Source: Pseudomonas viridiflava (GTDB lineage: Bacteria; Pseudomonadota; Gammaproteobacteria; Pseudomonadales; Pseudomonadaceae). From it: a stretch of DNA of 64,000 nucleotides. Shown one piece after another: positions 62,684-64,000 of this stretch. Below the pieces are notes generated by a model. It saw only the letters and a program-made list of their open reading frames with translations, was not told the origin of the DNA and made no database searches. The DNA lies in assembly GCF_900583165.1 (NCBI RefSeq), contig NZ_UTKY01000036.1, positions 1-64,000 of the forward strand, written 5' to 3'. Position numbers and translations under genes: made by a program. The stretch's first letter is position 1. Every line of letters starts with the position of its first letter.

Positions 62684-64000
62684 TCAGAACTCTAGCTCCG
62701 CGCTGAAGTAGAGTACGTGGCGATGGTCATAGTTGTTATCGGCCCAAGTGGTCGGCTGGTGATCGAGACGTTGTTGCAACATGCCGGCCAGCTCCACGTT
62801 GGCTTTGCCTAGGGCAATGCGCTTGGCCACCCGCAGGTCGACCCGTTCGAAACGATATTGATTGAGCGCGTCGTCGCCATAGTAGAACAGCGCGCTGGAC
62901 CAGCCTTGCCCCCATTCGCGCAACCAGCCCGCCGAGCCACTGTTGCGTGCGGTCTGCGCTTTGTCTCGCGGGTTGCTGGTGGTGGCGTCGACGTAAGCAT
63001 AGGTGAGTCGCAGGCGGTCGGCGTTGCTCACGCGCCAGTCGAACTGGGATTCGGCCCCGGTAAACCGCGAGCTGTTGGCGTTACTGGCAATGTATTGGTT
63101 ATTGCGCAGCGGCGAGCTGATCATGTCGGTGATTTCGTCGTAGAACACCTTCACGTCCATGTTCAGCCCGATGTCGGCAAAGAACCCGTTATAGCCCAGT
63201 TCCCGTGACTTCATCATCTCTTTGTCGAGGTTGCCCGGGCCCCGGGTCTTTACGAAGTATTGCCCACTCGTCTGGCCATAGGCCGGGGAGCTGAGGTTGG
63301 TGACACGGTAGCTCCAGTTGACATTGTTTTCGAACATGTCTGGCGAGCGGATCGCTTCGGAGTACACGGCGCGCAGGCCATGGCGGGGGTTGATCAGGTA
63401 GTTGACCGCCACCCGTGGCGTGAGCGAGTTGCCGGAGAGGCGCGTGTCTTCGTACATGGCGCCGCCCTGCAGCAGCCAATGCTCGCTGGCACGCCATTCC
63501 ATCTGGCCGAACAGGCGCCAGGTGGAATCGTCCAGGGTGCCGTTGAAATAGGTGTCGGAGTCGGCACGGTCAAAGCGATAGTTCATGCCGCTGACCAGGC
63601 GCAGGCTGTCGGACAGGCTGAGGGTGTCTTGGATTTCCAGGTCGTAACGGCTTTCGCGGGTGCTCTGATCGATGTTGCCGCACACACTTTCGCTGGCACC
63701 GTTACGCCATTGCTGCAGCACCGCATTGGCCAAGGCTTGCTCGGCGGCGCTGCCGGGTGGTGCGCTGCCCTGGCTGTAGGTGTCCATATGCCGGGCCAGC
63801 AATTCGGCGTAATTGGGGTTGAGTTGCCACAATTGGGTCAACTCAGGGCTGAACGAGACCTTGGCGTCGCAGGCTTTCCAGATTTGCCGGCGCTCCCACT
63901 GTTGCGCCGAGCCCTGGATATACAGGCTGTGGTCGGGGTTGAAGTCGAAGTTCCAACGCAGGGAGCCGGCGTAGTCTTTGGCGGAGACGTCAGAATTGTC
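62684..64000 (-). CDS. TonB-dependent outer-membrane receptor (partial)
   Basis: The C-terminal part (about 438 residues) of a TonB-dependent receptor; the reading frame stays open to the end of the window, so the plug domain and start lie outside. Features are alternating beta-strand pattern with aromatic girdles (DNSDVSAKDYAGSLRWNFDF, LRLVSGMNYRFDRADSDTY), the segment LRAVYSEAIRSPDMFENN typical of TonB receptors, and a terminal Phe (YFSAELEF). A Cys pair (KACDAK and ESVCGN) lies in an extracellular loop region. It is the first visible member of the receptor/binding protein/kinase operon. Confidence 0.85.
   Translation of the reverse strand, partial: DNSDVSAKDYAGSLRWNFDFNPDHSLYIQGSAQQWERRQIWKACDAKVSFSPELTQLWQLNPNYAELLARHMDTYSQGSAPPGSAAEQALANAVLQQWRNGASESVCGNIDQSTRESRYDLEIQDTLSLSDSLRLVSGMNYRFDRADSDTYFNGTLDDSTWRLFGQMEWRASEHWLLQGGAMYEDTRLSGNSLTPRVAVNYLINPRHGLRAVYSEAIRSPDMFENNVNWSYRVTNLSSPAYGQTSGQYFVKTRGPGNLDKEMMKSRELGYNGFFADIGLNMDVKVFYDEITDMISSPLRNNQYIASNANSSRFTGAESQFDWRVSNADRLRLTYAYVDATTSNPRDKAQTARNSGSAGWLREWGQGWSSALFYYGDDALNQYRFERVDLRVAKRIALGKANVELAGMLQQRLDHQPTTWADNNYDHRHVLYFSAELEF

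Overview
The window is chromosomal DNA of a Pseudomonas, most likely the P. fluorescens group. The gene content and order (fliK-ccmABCDEFGHI; gcl-hyi-glxR-ttuD-pykA; gltA/sdhCDAB-sucAB-lpdG-sucCD-brnQ; htpG; fabAB) follow, from memory, the P. aeruginosa PA1474-PA1504 and PA1580-PA1613 blocks. The intergenic repeats of the GTGGGAGGGGGCTTGCCC type are typical of fluorescent pseudomonads. GC content is high throughout, so long open frames antisense to real genes are common and were ignored. I see no tRNA, rRNA, prophage, insertion sequence or CRISPR array.

Layout. 1-352: REP repeats with a 118-bp tandem duplication. 377-2280 (-): an FlhB-like small protein and a FliK-like protein. 2481-9848 (+): the complete cytochrome c maturation operon ccmABCDEFGHI plus a lipoprotein gene. 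9937-16164: accessory genes (an unrecognised 327-aa protein, orphan phnN, an MFS exporter, a sulfate-binding protein, a voltage-gated-type ion channel with a zinc-ribbon tail, a urea transporter). 16270-24170: the glyoxylate operon gcl-hyi-glxR-ttuD-pykA (-), divergent glcG and a TetR regulator. 24304-31058: a DUF808 protein, MlaA and an overlapping alpha/beta hydrolase, a GH17-type glucan enzyme and a betaine-type binding protein. 31059-33025: DUF485-actP acetate uptake.

33295-46326 is the TCA block: gltA (-) divergent from sdhCDAB, then sucAB-lpdG-sucCD. Good sigma-70 promoters can be read for gltA and sdhC. The leaders before sucA and sucC fold into multi-helix RNAs that may correspond to published candidate motifs in Pseudomonadales. 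After it come brnQ, a DUF599 membrane protein, a small lipoprotein, two overlapping thioesterases, htpG, a dienelactone hydrolase, pirin, OsmC, an exported amidohydrolase and a chemoreceptor. The unsaturated fatty acid genes fabAB (-) follow, with an inverted repeat upstream that fits a DesT/FabR-type operator.

The right end (59855-64000, -) is a tightly coupled set: a TonB-dependent receptor (5' end outside the window), a periplasmic ABC-type binding protein and a hybrid histidine kinase. It spans outer membrane, periplasm and inner membrane and is the best candidate here for a little-described signalling system. REP/REPIN repeats sit in more than a dozen intergenic gaps, but none lies in the ccm stretch (353-13213) or the TCA block (33200-46422).
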